Below are positions 8,633 to 17,340 of a DNA stretch of 64,000 nt, in pieces; position 1 is the first letter of the stretch, and each line of letters starts with the position of its first letter. The DNA comes from Flavobacterium album (lineage in GTDB: Bacteria; Bacteroidota; Bacteroidia; Flavobacteriales; Flavobacteriaceae). The position numbers and the translations under genes are program-made. A model generated the notes under the pieces. That model worked only from the letters and a program-made list of their open reading frames with translations, was not told where the DNA came from and did not search any database. Location: NCBI RefSeq assembly GCF_003096035.1, contig NZ_CP029186.1, positions 881,001 through 945,000 of the forward strand, given 5' to 3'.

Positions 8633-8767
8633 GACCTAAAGTATTTGAATTATAGTACAAAGATCAGGCGCTATAGCGGGGTGTAACATGACGTTAGTCA
8701 CCTGTTAAAAAATTTACACTGCTGAAAGTCAATAAAAAAGCCTCAAAAATATGAGGCTTATCACTTT

Positions 8768-9268
8768 TTACCTTTCCCAGAAGGCCGGTGGCTCGATACC
8801 CAAAGCACGCAGGTACACATAGCCCTGCCCACGGTGGTGTATCTCGTTATCCACAAAATAGAGCAGTGTGCCGTATACCGGGCCGGGCCATTGGCCGAAT
8901 GCCACCGTTTGCTCCTGGAAGCGCTGCGGGTCCAGCTGGCCCCAAAGCCTGTCTATCTTGGCAGTAGTTTCGTCCCAAAGGGCCAGCAGCTCTTCTTTGG
9001 TTTCCGGCATGCCTTCGCCTGTCTGGTGGGACATGTTGTACTTTTCCCTCCATTCCCCGGTCACGATGCCGTCTATGCCGGGATTGGCAAGGTCGGTCAT
9101 TTCCATAGCCAGTACGGCAAAGGTGCGCATCCCCCCGATGGAGAATGTGAAGAGTTCTTTTTCGGGGAATGCCTCGATAATCCTGCGGGTGAGACCCCTG
9201 TGGCCCTGCCAGTGTGCCAAAAATGCTTCGGGTGTAATTACGGTAGCTGTTGCAATGTTCGTTTCCAT
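8768..9268 (-). CDS. DinB-like four-helix metal-binding protein
   Basis: A 166-aa cytoplasmic protein of the DinB/YfiT fold. The C-terminal signature DNEIHHRGQGYVYLRALG contains the HHRGQ metal-binding histidines, and an earlier histidine is expected in the N-terminal helix (HWQGHRG, about residues 19-25). DinB-family members bind Ni/Zn/Fe and include thiol transferases and many of unknown role. The substrate cannot be assigned here. The gene is on the minus strand in a loose cluster with RidA, AraC and hemerythrin genes, but gaps of over 200 bases argue against one operon. Confidence 0.85.
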   Translation of the reverse strand: METNIATATVITPEAFLAHWQGHRGLTRRIIEAFPEKELFTFSIGGMRTFAVLAMEMTDLANPGIDGIVTGEWREKYNMSHQTGEGMPETKEELLALWDETTAKIDRLWGQLDPQRFQEQTVAFGQWPGPVYGTLLYFVDNEIHHRGQGYVYLRALGIEPPAFWER

Positions 9269-9492
9269 GATCTTTACTTTTATTTGGTTTATGAAGCAAA
9301 GATATTTGTGTCTTGTGACAGCCCTATGTCAGCAGGTTTTTGGGAAATGAAATTTTTTTATTCTGAGTCCGGAACAACCTAATTATGAAAATGTGAATTA
9401 TGCGTAGTACAAAGTATTACCATAATCATGCTTCCCGACTGCGCTCGAAGTGACAACGTCAATCAAGCCAAATTCACATTAACAAAGAAGCT

Positions 9493-9885
9493 TTAACCGG
9501 ACACAGTAGCCTCTATTTCTACAAGAAGCTGCGGGAACGCCAATGCCTTTATTTCTATAAGCGTGCTTGCGGGCTGTATGCCGTGCTGCAGCACCCAGCT
9601 GGTTATGATATCGTAAGCGGCAAAGAATTCGGGGATAGATGTCGTGTAATAATTAAGCCGCACAATACCTTTTGGGGTATATCCCGCTTTTTCAATTACC
9701 TGTTCCAGGTTTTGCAGCGCTAATTTTATCTGCGCCCGCATCCCTTCGCCGGAAGGCTGCCCGTTGGCATCCACAGCGGCCTGCCCTGCACAGTAAAGTG
9801 TCCTGGTATTATTTTTTACTTCTACGGCCTGTGAATAGCCAAGGGAGTCCTGCCACTGCCAGGGGTTTGTCAATGTAATGTCCAT
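9493..9885 (-). CDS. RidA/YjgF/UK114 family protein
   Basis: A 130-aa protein matching the full RidA length (~130). Family features seen are TRTLYCAGQAAVDANGQ near residues 28-44, LQNLEQVIEKAG near 75-86, VRLNYYTTSI near 93-102 and the end ALAFPQLLVEIEATVSG. RidA proteins hydrolyse reactive 2-aminoacrylate and related enamines. The usual catalytic Arg of the archetype (near position 105) is not obviously present in TLIEIKALAFP, so this may be a non-archetypal subgroup member; this rests on reading by eye. Confidence 0.88.
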   Translation of the reverse strand: MDITLTNPWQWQDSLGYSQAVEVKNNTRTLYCAGQAAVDANGQPSGEGMRAQIKLALQNLEQVIEKAGYTPKGIVRLNYYTTSIPEFFAAYDIITSWVLQHGIQPASTLIEIKALAFPQLLVEIEATVSG

Positions 9886-9929
9886 TTATTTGATTTATGA
9901 TGATTGATGATGTATTGTTTTTTTGAAGG

Positions 9930-10050
9930 AACACACCCCGACCCCTCTCAAGCGGGGAACACTCGGGGTATGCTTACTCAAACCCTTAATACGGGCTTAT
10001 TTTCGGCATGAGTGAAGCTCTTCCCCTCTTGAGAGGGGCCAGGGTGTGTT
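9930..10050. repeat. Intergenic inverted repeat, CCCCTCTC family
   Basis: The left arm (9930-9952, with ACACACCCCGACCCCTCTCA) pairs with the right arm (10028-10050, with TGAGAGGGGCCAGGGTGTGT). Between them is GCATGAGTGAAGCTCTTCCC (from 10006), a tag seen again near 46934, 50025, 51500 and 56263. Confidence 0.8.
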
Positions 10051-10067
10051 TAAGAAAACAAGTAGGA

Positions 10068-10898
10068 TTAAATTGCAATTCCCGTTTTGCGGAAAACCAT
10101 GCCTTCGTCGTGCAGCATCAGGTTGGGGATGACGCCGGAGAATTCCTTGAATTCCCTGATGAAATGCGCCTGGTCCGAGTAGCCCAAGAGATAGGATAAC
10201 CCTGCCCAGCCGCCGGCTTCTTCCAGGTTTTGCATTTCCTTAAAGGCATTGCTGAAGCGGATGATGCGGCCAAATGTTTTCGGGCTTGTACCCACCTGGT
10301 CCCTGAACACGCGCTGCAGCTGCCTCGGGCTGACTGCAAGCCTGCTGCTCACTTCTTCCACGCTGATGCCGCCTTTTGCCTTGCGCATCAGGTTGGCCGC
10401 CTCTATAAAATAATTGCTTTCCCGTTGGTTTTTCAGCAGCTGCTCCTTAAGGTAGGCCTCTACCCTTGCGACGATCTGGTCAGGGGTTGCGAGCCCTATG
10501 AGGGTGTCGGTAAAGGATACTGCCTGGCGCAAACCGATATTGTCTATAGAAGTATAGTCATTATACAACGCGGATGCAGGCATTTTAAAAAGCGAGTATA
10601 GCGCTTCGGGCTTCAGGCGTATGCCGAATTTCCTGCTGTCGCCCGGCGAGCGCCACAATACCGTGTCGCGGTACAGGCCTGCCAGGAACACTTGTGGCAG
10701 TTTGTGCCAGATACCGTCAAAAAGCACCTCGCAACGGTTATCATCCAGATGGGCTATAAGCTCTACGGTGCCGAAAGGAAGGCAGCGCTGTATGGGCGAC
10801 AGCTCTCCTGCCGTTTCGGTAAAGGTTTGCATCCAGTAGCAATCCACATAGGACTGCAATTCGGGTGACGGCTGTATTTCGCGATAGGAAATATTCAT
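10068..10898 (-). CDS. AraC family transcriptional regulator
   Basis: A 276-aa regulator. The N-terminal part (about 1-150) is a sensor of the kind found in many Bacteroidota AraC proteins, beginning with a short helix and ELQSYVDCYW. The C-terminal part (about 160-265) carries the two helix-turn-helix units: the first in ISVEEVSSRLAVSPRQLQRV, then the family motif FRDQVGTSPKTFGRIIRF, and the second near GYSDQAHFIREFKEFSG. Target genes are unknown. The RidA gene downstream and the hemerythrin gene upstream are on the same strand, the latter only 18 bases away. Confidence 0.9.
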   Translation of the reverse strand: MNISYREIQPSPELQSYVDCYWMQTFTETAGELSPIQRCLPFGTVELIAHLDDNRCEVLFDGIWHKLPQVFLAGLYRDTVLWRSPGDSRKFGIRLKPEALYSLFKMPASALYNDYTSIDNIGLRQAVSFTDTLIGLATPDQIVARVEAYLKEQLLKNQRESNYFIEAANLMRKAKGGISVEEVSSRLAVSPRQLQRVFRDQVGTSPKTFGRIIRFSNAFKEMQNLEEAGGWAGLSYLLGYSDQAHFIREFKEFSGVIPNLMLHDEGMVFRKTGIAI

Positions 10899-10916
10899 AG
10901 TGCAAATGTATGAAAA

Positions 10917-11594
10917 CTAATAATTTAACGCGAATTTTTCTTCAACCTGCGCCATACGTTCGGCCGATAGCTCTTCCCTTGCCATCCCTAGGTACATTTG
11001 GTACACCGCTTCCGGCGCACCCATGCGGATGCCTTCCAGCCAACCCGATATTTCGGGTACGCTCAGGCTACGCATCATCCAGCGGCTTTCGGCCATAAGC
11101 ACTTCCGGATCTATCGCGGCGATTATCTGCTGCTCCATGCTGTGTATTTCTTCATCGGTAAAGTGTTTCCAAAGCAGCAACAGCAACTGGTTCTCCTCTT
11201 TGTTCATGTGGTAGAGGTTGAAGGCAATAAATTCATTCATGGCGAAAAATAGCTGTTTCCCCGCCATTTCTTTTTCATTATCTGTAACCGCATTTTTCCA
11301 TTGTGTAATACTCCCACGAAGGGCTTCGCTAAGATTGTGGTCGATAACATGGTCGTTTTCCAGCTCCTGTACAATGGAGGGTTCCAGTGCGGCAATATTC
11401 GCCAGGATAAAACGGTCTTCATGGTCGGCATGCTCATCGAAATACCGCAATGCCTTTTCCATCTCCGCAATAACTGCCCCGGCTTCAGGATGGGTAAAAT
11501 CGGTTTGTTGTATGGTTATCTGCAGGTGGAACAACATTCCCCTTAATCCCTTGTGGATGTTGTTGAATACATTGTAGCGTTGGTAACTGTTCAT
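10917..11594 (-). CDS. Hemerythrin-like domain protein
   Basis: A 225-aa helical protein starting MNSYQRYNVFNNIHKGLRG. Histidines and carboxylates are spaced as in hemerythrin HHE proteins: H near the N-terminus in NIHKG, HADHEDRF, ENDHVIDHN, and HMNKEENQLL. Such proteins bind a di-iron centre and act in O2/NO sensing or iron-related stress. An upstream extension of the frame to 11798 would encode part of an intergenic repeat and is rejected; the ATG at 11594 gives a normal start. The stop is 18 bases before the AraC gene on the same strand, so co-transcription is possible. Confidence 0.82.
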   Translation of the reverse strand: MNSYQRYNVFNNIHKGLRGMLFHLQITIQQTDFTHPEAGAVIAEMEKALRYFDEHADHEDRFILANIAALEPSIVQELENDHVIDHNLSEALRGSITQWKNAVTDNEKEMAGKQLFFAMNEFIAFNLYHMNKEENQLLLLLWKHFTDEEIHSMEQQIIAAIDPEVLMAESRWMMRSLSVPEISGWLEGIRMGAPEAVYQMYLGMAREELSAERMAQVEEKFALNY

Positions 11595-11670
11595 TTGATT
11601 TGATTTTAATGATTGACGGGGCAAAAGTAGGCACAGCATAAACACCGGTATTGAACAAATGCGACATTTT

Positions 11671-11775
11671 GGCCTCACCTGGCCCCCTAACCCCCGAAGG
11701 GGAACTCCACTCAGTCCCGATAACCAATGAGTAAGCACGCCCGAGTAGAATTCCCCTTCGGGGGCTAGGAGGCCC
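11671..11775. repeat. Intergenic inverted repeat, CCCCCGAAGGGGAA family
   Basis: CCCCCTAACCCCCGAAGGGG (from about 11683) is mirrored by TTCCCCTTCGGGGGCTAGGA (11751-11770). The 50-base centre contains an ACTCAGTCC segment. Confidence 0.8.
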
Positions 11776-11863
11776 TCTGTCAACACACATGTCAACACTG
11801 TTAACGCTTATTTAATGAGGGATATAAATAAATTTACGATACTATTAATCAAAATCATTGGCT

Positions 11864-14800
11864 ATGAAATTTATTACCCCACTGGTTTCGGCTGTTTTCG
11901 CTTTTGTACTGCTGCCCGTAACGGCGAGTGCACAAAGCGCAAACGGATTTGAGAACCAAAAAGGCTTTGAGGTGTCGCAGCAAAGCGGTGTGCTCTCAAA
12001 GCTGTCGAAATGGCAAAAGCAACTGCCCAAACCTAAAATAATAAACGACCCGCAGAAAAGGATGCTGTCGCAGCTGGGTGTGCGCCCCGCTACCAATATG
12101 GCAACACTGGATACGGAATACGAATTTTACGGTGGGCTGGCAGCCAAAGGCAACAGCGTACCCTTAGCCTCGATAACCGATGCGGCAGGCAATACTTATA
12201 TTACTGGCGGAAGCGGAAGCGAAGACTATGCGGGCGGCAATTATTTTACAATAAAAGTAAGCCCTACAGGAACCATACTTTGGGAAGCCCGGGAAGAATC
12301 GCCGCAATATGCCGTGGAAACCGGGATGAAATTGTTGCTTGATAACGATGGGAATCTTATCACTACAGGCATTCACTGGAACGGTAATGATATGGACATT
12401 AAGACCATTAAATACAACCCTTCCACAGGTGCAAAATTGTGGACCGGCATTTACAACGGTCCCGGCGAAGGTGTCGATATCCCTGCGGCAATAGTTAATG
12501 ATTCCAACGGGAATATCTTTGTTACCGGCATGAGCTATTCAGGGACTTCGATAGATTATATTACGGTGAAATACAATGCTGACGGCTCTGAAGCGTGGAA
12601 TGTTCGCGATAGCGGCCCCGGCGAAGGCAGCTGGAACGAGGCGACCGCCATTGCGCTCGACGGAAACGGCAATGTAGTAGTGGCAGGCTACAGCCCCAAT
12701 GCGGAAGGCTGGCTGAACTACCACACCGTTAAATACAGCCCGGCAGGCGCCGAAGTATGGGCACAGGATTATAATTATGAAAGCACCGACCCTGATAATA
12801 TTGCCGATGTTACTAACTCGGTACCGTGGGCAATTACTACAGATGCCAACGGGAATGTATATGTAACTGGTGTGTTCGATACCTTCCTCGGGCGTTTCGG
12901 TACTATAAAATACAACGCGGCAGGTGTGCAGCAATGGGTTGAAACCTATAAAAGCGACACCCAAAAAACACAGGCTTTTGCGATAGCGGTGCACGACAAC
13001 ACGCTGTATGTTGCAGGAACGCACAATGGCGGGTTTGCCGAAAATGGCAATACATTCGTGTCTTACGGACTTGACGGTACCCAAAACTGGATCCGGGAAA
13101 CTACCGACCTGATAGATGCCGGCAATACCCAACTGCTGTTTGATGGTGATGATATTGTGGTTGCCGCCAAGGGCATGACACCCGGTGCGGAAGAATGGCA
13201 GCAGGATGTTGCCGCAAGGGCTAAGAAATATTCGCCGGATGGCACGTTGCTGGGTGAGGCAGCGTTCGTAATCGTAACAACGGATGGTACTGCAAGCATG
13301 GGCGATATGGCCGGTGCAGGCCTGGATGCCGATGGCAATGTGTACTTTGCTGTCAACTCCTACTACAGCGCGCAGGGTGCGGTGATAGAAACGGTAAAGT
13401 CGGGTTTTGCAGCTACCGCGCCGGCAACCGACTGGAATACGGTTTACACCAATTTGGGCAACCCGAGCGCTACCATGCTGTATTCGTTTCCGGATAACCA
13501 CAACGGAACGATATCTACCGGGCAATTTTATGTTTTTGCCGATAACATGCTTATTACCAATTACTTTTTGGTAAAGCACAATGCCGATGGGACAATTGCC
13601 TGGCAGAAAGTATTTAATGCAGATAATGGCAATGCCGCCAATGGCATCATAGGCCGTGCGGATGCCGATGGCAACCTGTTCGTTTGCCTGCTGCCGGATT
13701 TTGACCAGACGGCGCTTACTATCAAGAAATTCTCACCGGCAGGCGACCAGCTTTGGGAAACCGAGGTAGAGCTTACCAACGCAGCAGTATTTGTGATGGA
13801 AGCCGGGCAGGACGGCTCGCTTTACCTGGGCGGTACGGCTTTTGAAAATGAAGCGGCAGAACACGCGTCGTTCGTAGCCATGAAACTGAACGCATCGGGT
13901 GCGCCGCAATGGACAACCTATACCGGCACAGGGAATGAAAGCGACAATATCTACCTGGTAAATGCAGGGAAAGTGAGCCAGGGTGGCGAGCTTATCCTTA
14001 CCGGCCACTCCGGCTCAGGCGATTTTATGGCGCAGGAAGTGAATGCTACCGTGGTAAAATTCAACGCCGATGGCAGTGCCGGATGGGTTGCCGAAGTGCC
14101 TTATGACGGTTCTAACTCTTCGGGTTCTAACCTGCTTATCGATAGCGGTGGTGACGTATACTTAAACGGGTATGATGAAAACAGTGATACGTTCTATACC
14201 AATATAATAGTTGCCAAAGTGGATGCCGATGGTAACGTGCTGTGGAGTCACGAATATGATGAAGCCGACAGGAATGAGCGTTCCTATACGGTTAAGCAAT
14301 TTTCTGACGGTGCGATTGCGGTTGTCGGCTATAGCATTGATCCCCTTGCCGGTGACATCCACAATGTATTGCTGAAATATGATGCCGATGGCAACCAGCT
14401 GTGGGAGTTTTCGTCGGAGGACATGCGTTATTATAATGACTTCCATATTGACGGCTCAGACAATTGCTTTATCATGGACCAGGAGATCATTGACCCGTTC
14501 CCGCATAAGATATACCAGGCCCCCTTCCCTATCGCAACGCTTATTACGGTAGATGCTGAAGGTAATGGCGACGAGCAGTTCTTCGTAGGGCCTGAATATG
14601 CCGAGTTCTATGGTGAAAACCTTATACCGCATCCTGACAACAGGCTGCTGTTGGGCGGAAGCGCAGGCAACCAGGCATTTTATGAAGGGCTTTACTTTTT
14701 TGAGACCGAACATGACGGATCACTTGGAGTGGACGGCCATGAAATTGTAAAAGACGGTAATTCATTGGGCCAGAACTACCCCAACCCGATTGCGGGCGTT

Positions 14801-15019
14801 ACCCAGATCCCGCTTTACCTGATGAATGGCGGAAAGGCCAGTATAAAGCTATACAACAACCAGGGCAGGCTTGTAAAAGAAATTGCCAACGACACTTTTG
14901 CCCCCGGCAAAAACACAATAGAATTTGACGGTTCAGGATTATCCGAAGGTATTTATTACTATCAGATCACGGCAGGCAAATTTAAGCAGGCACGGAAGAT
15001 GGTGGTGGGAAGGAAGTAG
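11864..15019 (+). CDS. Large type IX-secreted beta-propeller (SBBP-like) protein
   Basis: A 1051-aa exported protein. The frame can open at TTG 11858, but ATG 11864 (MKFITPLVSAVFAFVLL) gives a clean signal peptide ending near TASAQS. The body holds many repeats of the form DADGNVYVTG...IKYN/VKYNADG...WN..Y (about residues 100-900), typical of SBBP/WD-like propeller blades with Asp/Asn-rich loops. The last ~75 residues start NSLGQNYPNPI and include YNNQGRLVKE and GIYYYQI. They match a type A type IX sorting domain, which directs outer-membrane export and surface attachment. Surface location follows from the family; ligand unknown. It is a single-gene unit. Long minus-strand frames across it are shadows. 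Confidence 0.93.
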   Translation: MKFITPLVSAVFAFVLLPVTASAQSANGFENQKGFEVSQQSGVLSKLSKWQKQLPKPKIINDPQKRMLSQLGVRPATNMATLDTEYEFYGGLAAKGNSVPLASITDAAGNTYITGGSGSEDYAGGNYFTIKVSPTGTILWEAREESPQYAVETGMKLLLDNDGNLITTGIHWNGNDMDIKTIKYNPSTGAKLWTGIYNGPGEGVDIPAAIVNDSNGNIFVTGMSYSGTSIDYITVKYNADGSEAWNVRDSGPGEGSWNEATAIALDGNGNVVVAGYSPNAEGWLNYHTVKYSPAGAEVWAQDYNYESTDPDNIADVTNSVPWAITTDANGNVYVTGVFDTFLGRFGTIKYNAAGVQQWVETYKSDTQKTQAFAIAVHDNTLYVAGTHNGGFAENGNTFVSYGLDGTQNWIRETTDLIDAGNTQLLFDGDDIVVAAKGMTPGAEEWQQDVAARAKKYSPDGTLLGEAAFVIVTTDGTASMGDMAGAGLDADGNVYFAVNSYYSAQGAVIETVKSGFAATAPATDWNTVYTNLGNPSATMLYSFPDNHNGTISTGQFYVFADNMLITNYFLVKHNADGTIAWQKVFNADNGNAANGIIGRADADGNLFVCLLPDFDQTALTIKKFSPAGDQLWETEVELTNAAVFVMEAGQDGSLYLGGTAFENEAAEHASFVAMKLNASGAPQWTTYTGTGNESDNIYLVNAGKVSQGGELILTGHSGSGDFMAQEVNATVVKFNADGSAGWVAEVPYDGSNSSGSNLLIDSGGDVYLNGYDENSDTFYTNIIVAKVDADGNVLWSHEYDEADRNERSYTVKQFSDGAIAVVGYSIDPLAGDIHNVLLKYDADGNQLWEFSSEDMRYYNDFHIDGSDNCFIMDQEIIDPFPHKIYQAPFPIATLITVDAEGNGDEQFFVGPEYAEFYGENLIPHPDNRLLLGGSAGNQAFYEGLYFFETEHDGSLGVDGHEIVKDGNSLGQNYPNPIAGVTQIPLYLMNGGKASIKLYNNQGRLVKEIANDTFAPGKNTIEFDGSGLSEGIYYYQITAGKFKQARKMVVGRK

Positions 15020-15132
15020 GTTTATTTGGTGATTTAGTTATCCATAACACTGAAACAAATCCGGAATAACCTGCGAGGTTTTTTAATACAGGTGTTCGGA
15101 AGACTATGCCGAAGTCAAAAGATTAGTATCCG

Positions 15133-15213
15133 TGTCATTCTGACGAAGGAAGAATCTCTTTAGCATTCGATAATTCGAGATTCTTCACTCCGCAAGCTGC
15201 GTTCAGAATGACA
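15133..15213. repeat. Intergenic inverted repeat, GTCATTCTGA family
   Basis: GTCATTCTGACGAAGGAAGA (from 15133) is mirrored by a TTCAGAATGAC end near 15213. Inner GAATCTCTT and GAGATTCTTC segments also pair. A diverged copy lies at 26047-26126. Confidence 0.8.
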
Positions 15214-15273
15214 AAACGTGCTACTTCCGTCTACGGTTTGATAATACCTGCTAAGGAAATACCATCAAAAATG

Positions 15274-15307
15274 AAATCCCTTAAGTTTTAGGCTTAAGGG
15301 ATTTTTT
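15274..15307. terminator. Strong hairpin terminator
   Basis: AAATCCCTTAAG pairs with CTTAAGGGATTT, followed by further Ts. It lies in the gap after the propeller gene and could serve either strand; A/T runs flank both sides. Confidence 0.75.
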
Positions 15308-15364
15308 ATGTTGTGATATTATGGCTGCGTGTGATGTAAATAAGATTACAACTCTACTTATGAC

Positions 15365-15466
15365 GCGTACCTTCCGCGTGACGGATAGAAGCGGCATCCC
15401 CGCCTTTTCGGCGGGATATAGCGGATAGCCGGACGGCGCAGGCACGTAGCCGGCACGCCCAAACTA
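15365..15466. repeat. GCGGCATCC...GATATAGCGGA repeat element
   Basis: A GC-rich segment reading GATAGAAGCGGCATCC, an inner GCC/GGC hairpin, then GGATATAGCGGATAGCC. A shorter relative (GCGGCATCC...GGATATAGCGGA) lies at 50641-50675. Together with the 15133 repeat and the 15274 hairpin it fills the 472-base gap 15020-15491; no gene is seen there. Confidence 0.6.
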
Positions 15467-15491
15467 TCCTTACAGCTGAATCAAAATTAAT

Positions 15492-16082
15492 TTATACCGC
15501 GATGCTGTCAATCGCTTTTTGGAGCGCGATATCTTTAAGGTTGGGCATGTTAACGCCCTCTGCGCGTACGGTTGTAATATCTGTCACGCCGATAAAGTTG
15601 AATACTTTCTCAAGATAAGGTGCGGCAAAGTCGTACTCCTTCAGTGGGCCTTCGGAATAAATGCCGCCCGATGCCACCGCAAGATACACCTGTTTGCCGG
15701 TGATGAGCCCCTGCACGCCTTTTTCGCTATAGGTAAAGGCAACGCCCGGGCGCACTACATTGTCCAGCCAGCTTTTCAGGGTCGAAGGAATACCGAAATT
15801 GAACAGCGGCACACCAATTACTATGATATCGGCTTCTTTTACCTGTTGCACTGCATTGTTGGAACGTTTCAGTCCTTCATCATCCACAGGCCCGGGAGCC
15901 GAGCGTGTTACCCTTATAAGGTTTTCCTCAAGGTGAGGGAACGGGTCTTTTGCTACATTGATTTCGGTAACGGAACTGCCTGGATATTCGGATATAAGCT
16001 TTTCCACAATAGCATTTCCCAACTTTATGCTTACTGAATTCTCACCGCTCGGGCTTGATATTACATGCAATATATTTTTCAT
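15492..16082 (-). CDS. azoR: FMN-dependent NADH:quinone/azo oxidoreductase
   Basis: A 196-aa flavodoxin-fold enzyme of normal AzoR length. Family features seen are the N-terminal strand and phosphate loop MKNILHVISSPSGENSVSIK, PLFNFGIPSTLKSWLDNVVR (about residues 91-110; FMN site and dimer contact), GVAFTYSEKGVQGLITGK and ASGGIYS. AzoR enzymes reduce quinones and azo compounds and protect from electrophile stress. The gene is divergent from an HxlR regulator 105 bases away; in other bacteria HxlR proteins such as YodB control azoreductases in response to quinones. The same logic is likely here (inference). Confidence 0.93.
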   Translation of the reverse strand: MKNILHVISSPSGENSVSIKLGNAIVEKLISEYPGSSVTEINVAKDPFPHLEENLIRVTRSAPGPVDDEGLKRSNNAVQQVKEADIIVIGVPLFNFGIPSTLKSWLDNVVRPGVAFTYSEKGVQGLITGKQVYLAVASGGIYSEGPLKEYDFAAPYLEKVFNFIGVTDITTVRAEGVNMPNLKDIALQKAIDSIAV

Positions 16083-16107
16083 GGTTTTATGTTTAGAATT
16101 TATTGGA

Positions 16108-16179
16108 CAAAATTACATACCTTTGATAACCAAAAGTAAGTACTATACAAAAAGTAACCACTTACCTTTTAGTAACCGC
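16108..16179. promoter_or_regulatory. azoR promoter and candidate HxlR operator region
   Basis: On the minus strand TAATTTTG (16115-16108) is a perfect -7 element for azoR. Upstream of it, 16131-16179 holds repeated and inverted AAAGTAA / TTACCTTTT motifs, such as AAAAGTAAGTACT, AAAAAGTAACC and ACTTACCTTTTAGTAAC. These lie between the divergent azoR and hxlR starts and are plausible binding sites for the regulator. Confidence 0.5.
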
Positions 16180-16187
16180 AATAAATT

Positions 16188-16556
16188 ATGGAAACACATC
16201 TTGAACCGGAACCGCTCACCACGGCACAATGCCAAAGCCGCCTAACTGCTGTAGGCGATGCCTTATATGTTATCGGGGGTAAATGGAAATTGCGCATCAT
16301 CATCGCGCTGAAAGAAGGGCACAGCCGCTTTAACGAACTACAGCGCGTTATCCACGGGATATCGGCCAAGGTGCTTTCGCAGGAACTAAAAGACCTGGAG
16401 ATCAATGGCTTTGTGGAACGCAGGGTGCATGCGGATATTCCCGTTGTTGTAGAATACCTGCCTACGCCTTATACTGCTTCACTAAAAAATGTACTCGAAG
16501 CGCTTAGCGAATGGGGAATGCAGCACAGGGAGAAACTGCGGGAGGAGGCGAAGTGA
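16188..16556 (+). CDS. HxlR family transcriptional regulator
   Basis: A 122-aa winged-helix protein with the HxlR layout: a cysteine near the N-terminus (AQCQSR, Cys15), then GDALYVIGGKWKLRIIIAL, the recognition region RFNELQRVIHGISAKVLSQE, and the wing LEINGFVERRV. The N-terminal cysteine matches the redox- or quinone-sensing Cys of YodB/HypR-type members. Divergent placement against azoR supports direct control of that gene. The last helix (NVLEALSEWGMQHREK) is the usual dimerisation helix. Confidence 0.9.
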   Translation: METHLEPEPLTTAQCQSRLTAVGDALYVIGGKWKLRIIIALKEGHSRFNELQRVIHGISAKVLSQELKDLEINGFVERRVHADIPVVVEYLPTPYTASLKNVLEALSEWGMQHREKLREEAK

Positions 16557-16627
16557 TCTTGAAAAGTTTTCAGTCGCAGCCTGCCTGCCGGCATACGCAG
16601 GTCGCAGCTTTCAATTAGCGGAAACAG

Positions 16628-17158
16628 TTACGGTTTCGGCTCTTTGCGCATCTTTTCTAATAAAGCATCTTCGTATTTGCCTTTGAGGGGAATAACGTCA
16701 TTGGTGGCATCATTGGGGACGGTCATCGAGAGGACGTAGTGTTTTATTTTCCATTCTTTTCCTTCCTTTTCAAGTACGCCCGAACCACGGCAGGCTTTCA
16801 TCCAGGTGTCGAGTAGTTCGTCGAACCACGCGGTCTTACCGTCTTTGCTAAAGTAGATGTGGCGCTCCACAGATTTGAAGTCCCATGCTTTGCCGCGGTC
16901 GAAATACGGCTTTGAGAAAGCGGCAAATGCTTTTTTATCCCAGTTTTCGGTGGCATCAGTTCCGATGTAGCGGCCATCTTCGGCAATTTTCCCGAAATAG
17001 CCATTGTAGTCGCCTTTTGCGGCGGCGGCATGCCAGTCGTTGAGGAAGGTGTTGATGGCTTTGGTTTCTTTTGCAGGGTCGAATGTATCGTTTTTCATGG
17101 CGAAGTAGCTTGCCGAACTGGTTATTGATAGGAATAACAGTAAGTATATCTTTTTCAT
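16628..17158 (-). CDS. Exported NTF2/SnoaL-like protein
   Basis: A 176-aa protein with an N-terminal signal sequence (MKKIYLLLFLSITSSASYFA). An NTF2-like domain follows: helix ETKAINTFLNDWHAAAAKGDYNGYFGKIAEDGRYIGTD split over residues ~33-70, then DKKAFAAFSKPYF and the strands with GKTAWFDELLDTWM. The fold is common to many secreted SnoaL_3-type proteins in this phylum with no established reaction. It may be a periplasmic binding or enzyme-like protein. The signal peptide lacks a clear lipobox. It is convergent with the hxlR gene and forms a single-gene unit. Confidence 0.8.
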   Translation of the reverse strand: MKKIYLLLFLSITSSASYFAMKNDTFDPAKETKAINTFLNDWHAAAAKGDYNGYFGKIAEDGRYIGTDATENWDKKAFAAFSKPYFDRGKAWDFKSVERHIYFSKDGKTAWFDELLDTWMKACRGSGVLEKEGKEWKIKHYVLSMTVPNDATNDVIPLKGKYEDALLEKMRKEPKP

Positions 17159-17205
17159 GGGAAGTTTTTTATAAAGATATAACTATCTGTATAATACGCA
17201 AAAAA

Positions 17206-17331
17206 CATTTAACCACATAGATACATAGGCTTCGATAATGGAAAGAAAGCCTGCGAAAGAAAGCATAGTGAAGCTATGCTTCAAAGCGATAGTATATCAG
17301 AGTAAACTATGTGCCTATGTGGTTAAAAAAT
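17206..17331. repeat. ACCACATAG inverted repeat
   Basis: TTTAACCACATAGATACATAGG at the left end (split here as TTAACCACATAG and ATACATAGG) is mirrored by CTATGTGCCTATGTGGTTAA at the right end. An inner AGCATAG/CTATGCT hairpin lies between them. The element fills the gap between two minus-strand genes. Confidence 0.8.
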
Positions 17332-17340
17332 CTTGAACTA

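Noticed and set aside
11595..11798. N-terminal extension of the hemerythrin-like protein
   Set aside because: The added 68 residues are translated from an intergenic inverted repeat, and ATG 11594 gives a normal protein.
12539..13579. Minus-strand open frame of 346 codons opposite the beta-propeller gene
   Set aside because: It is antisense to a repetitive, well-supported exported protein, its translation has no recognisable motif, and codon use fits a shadow.
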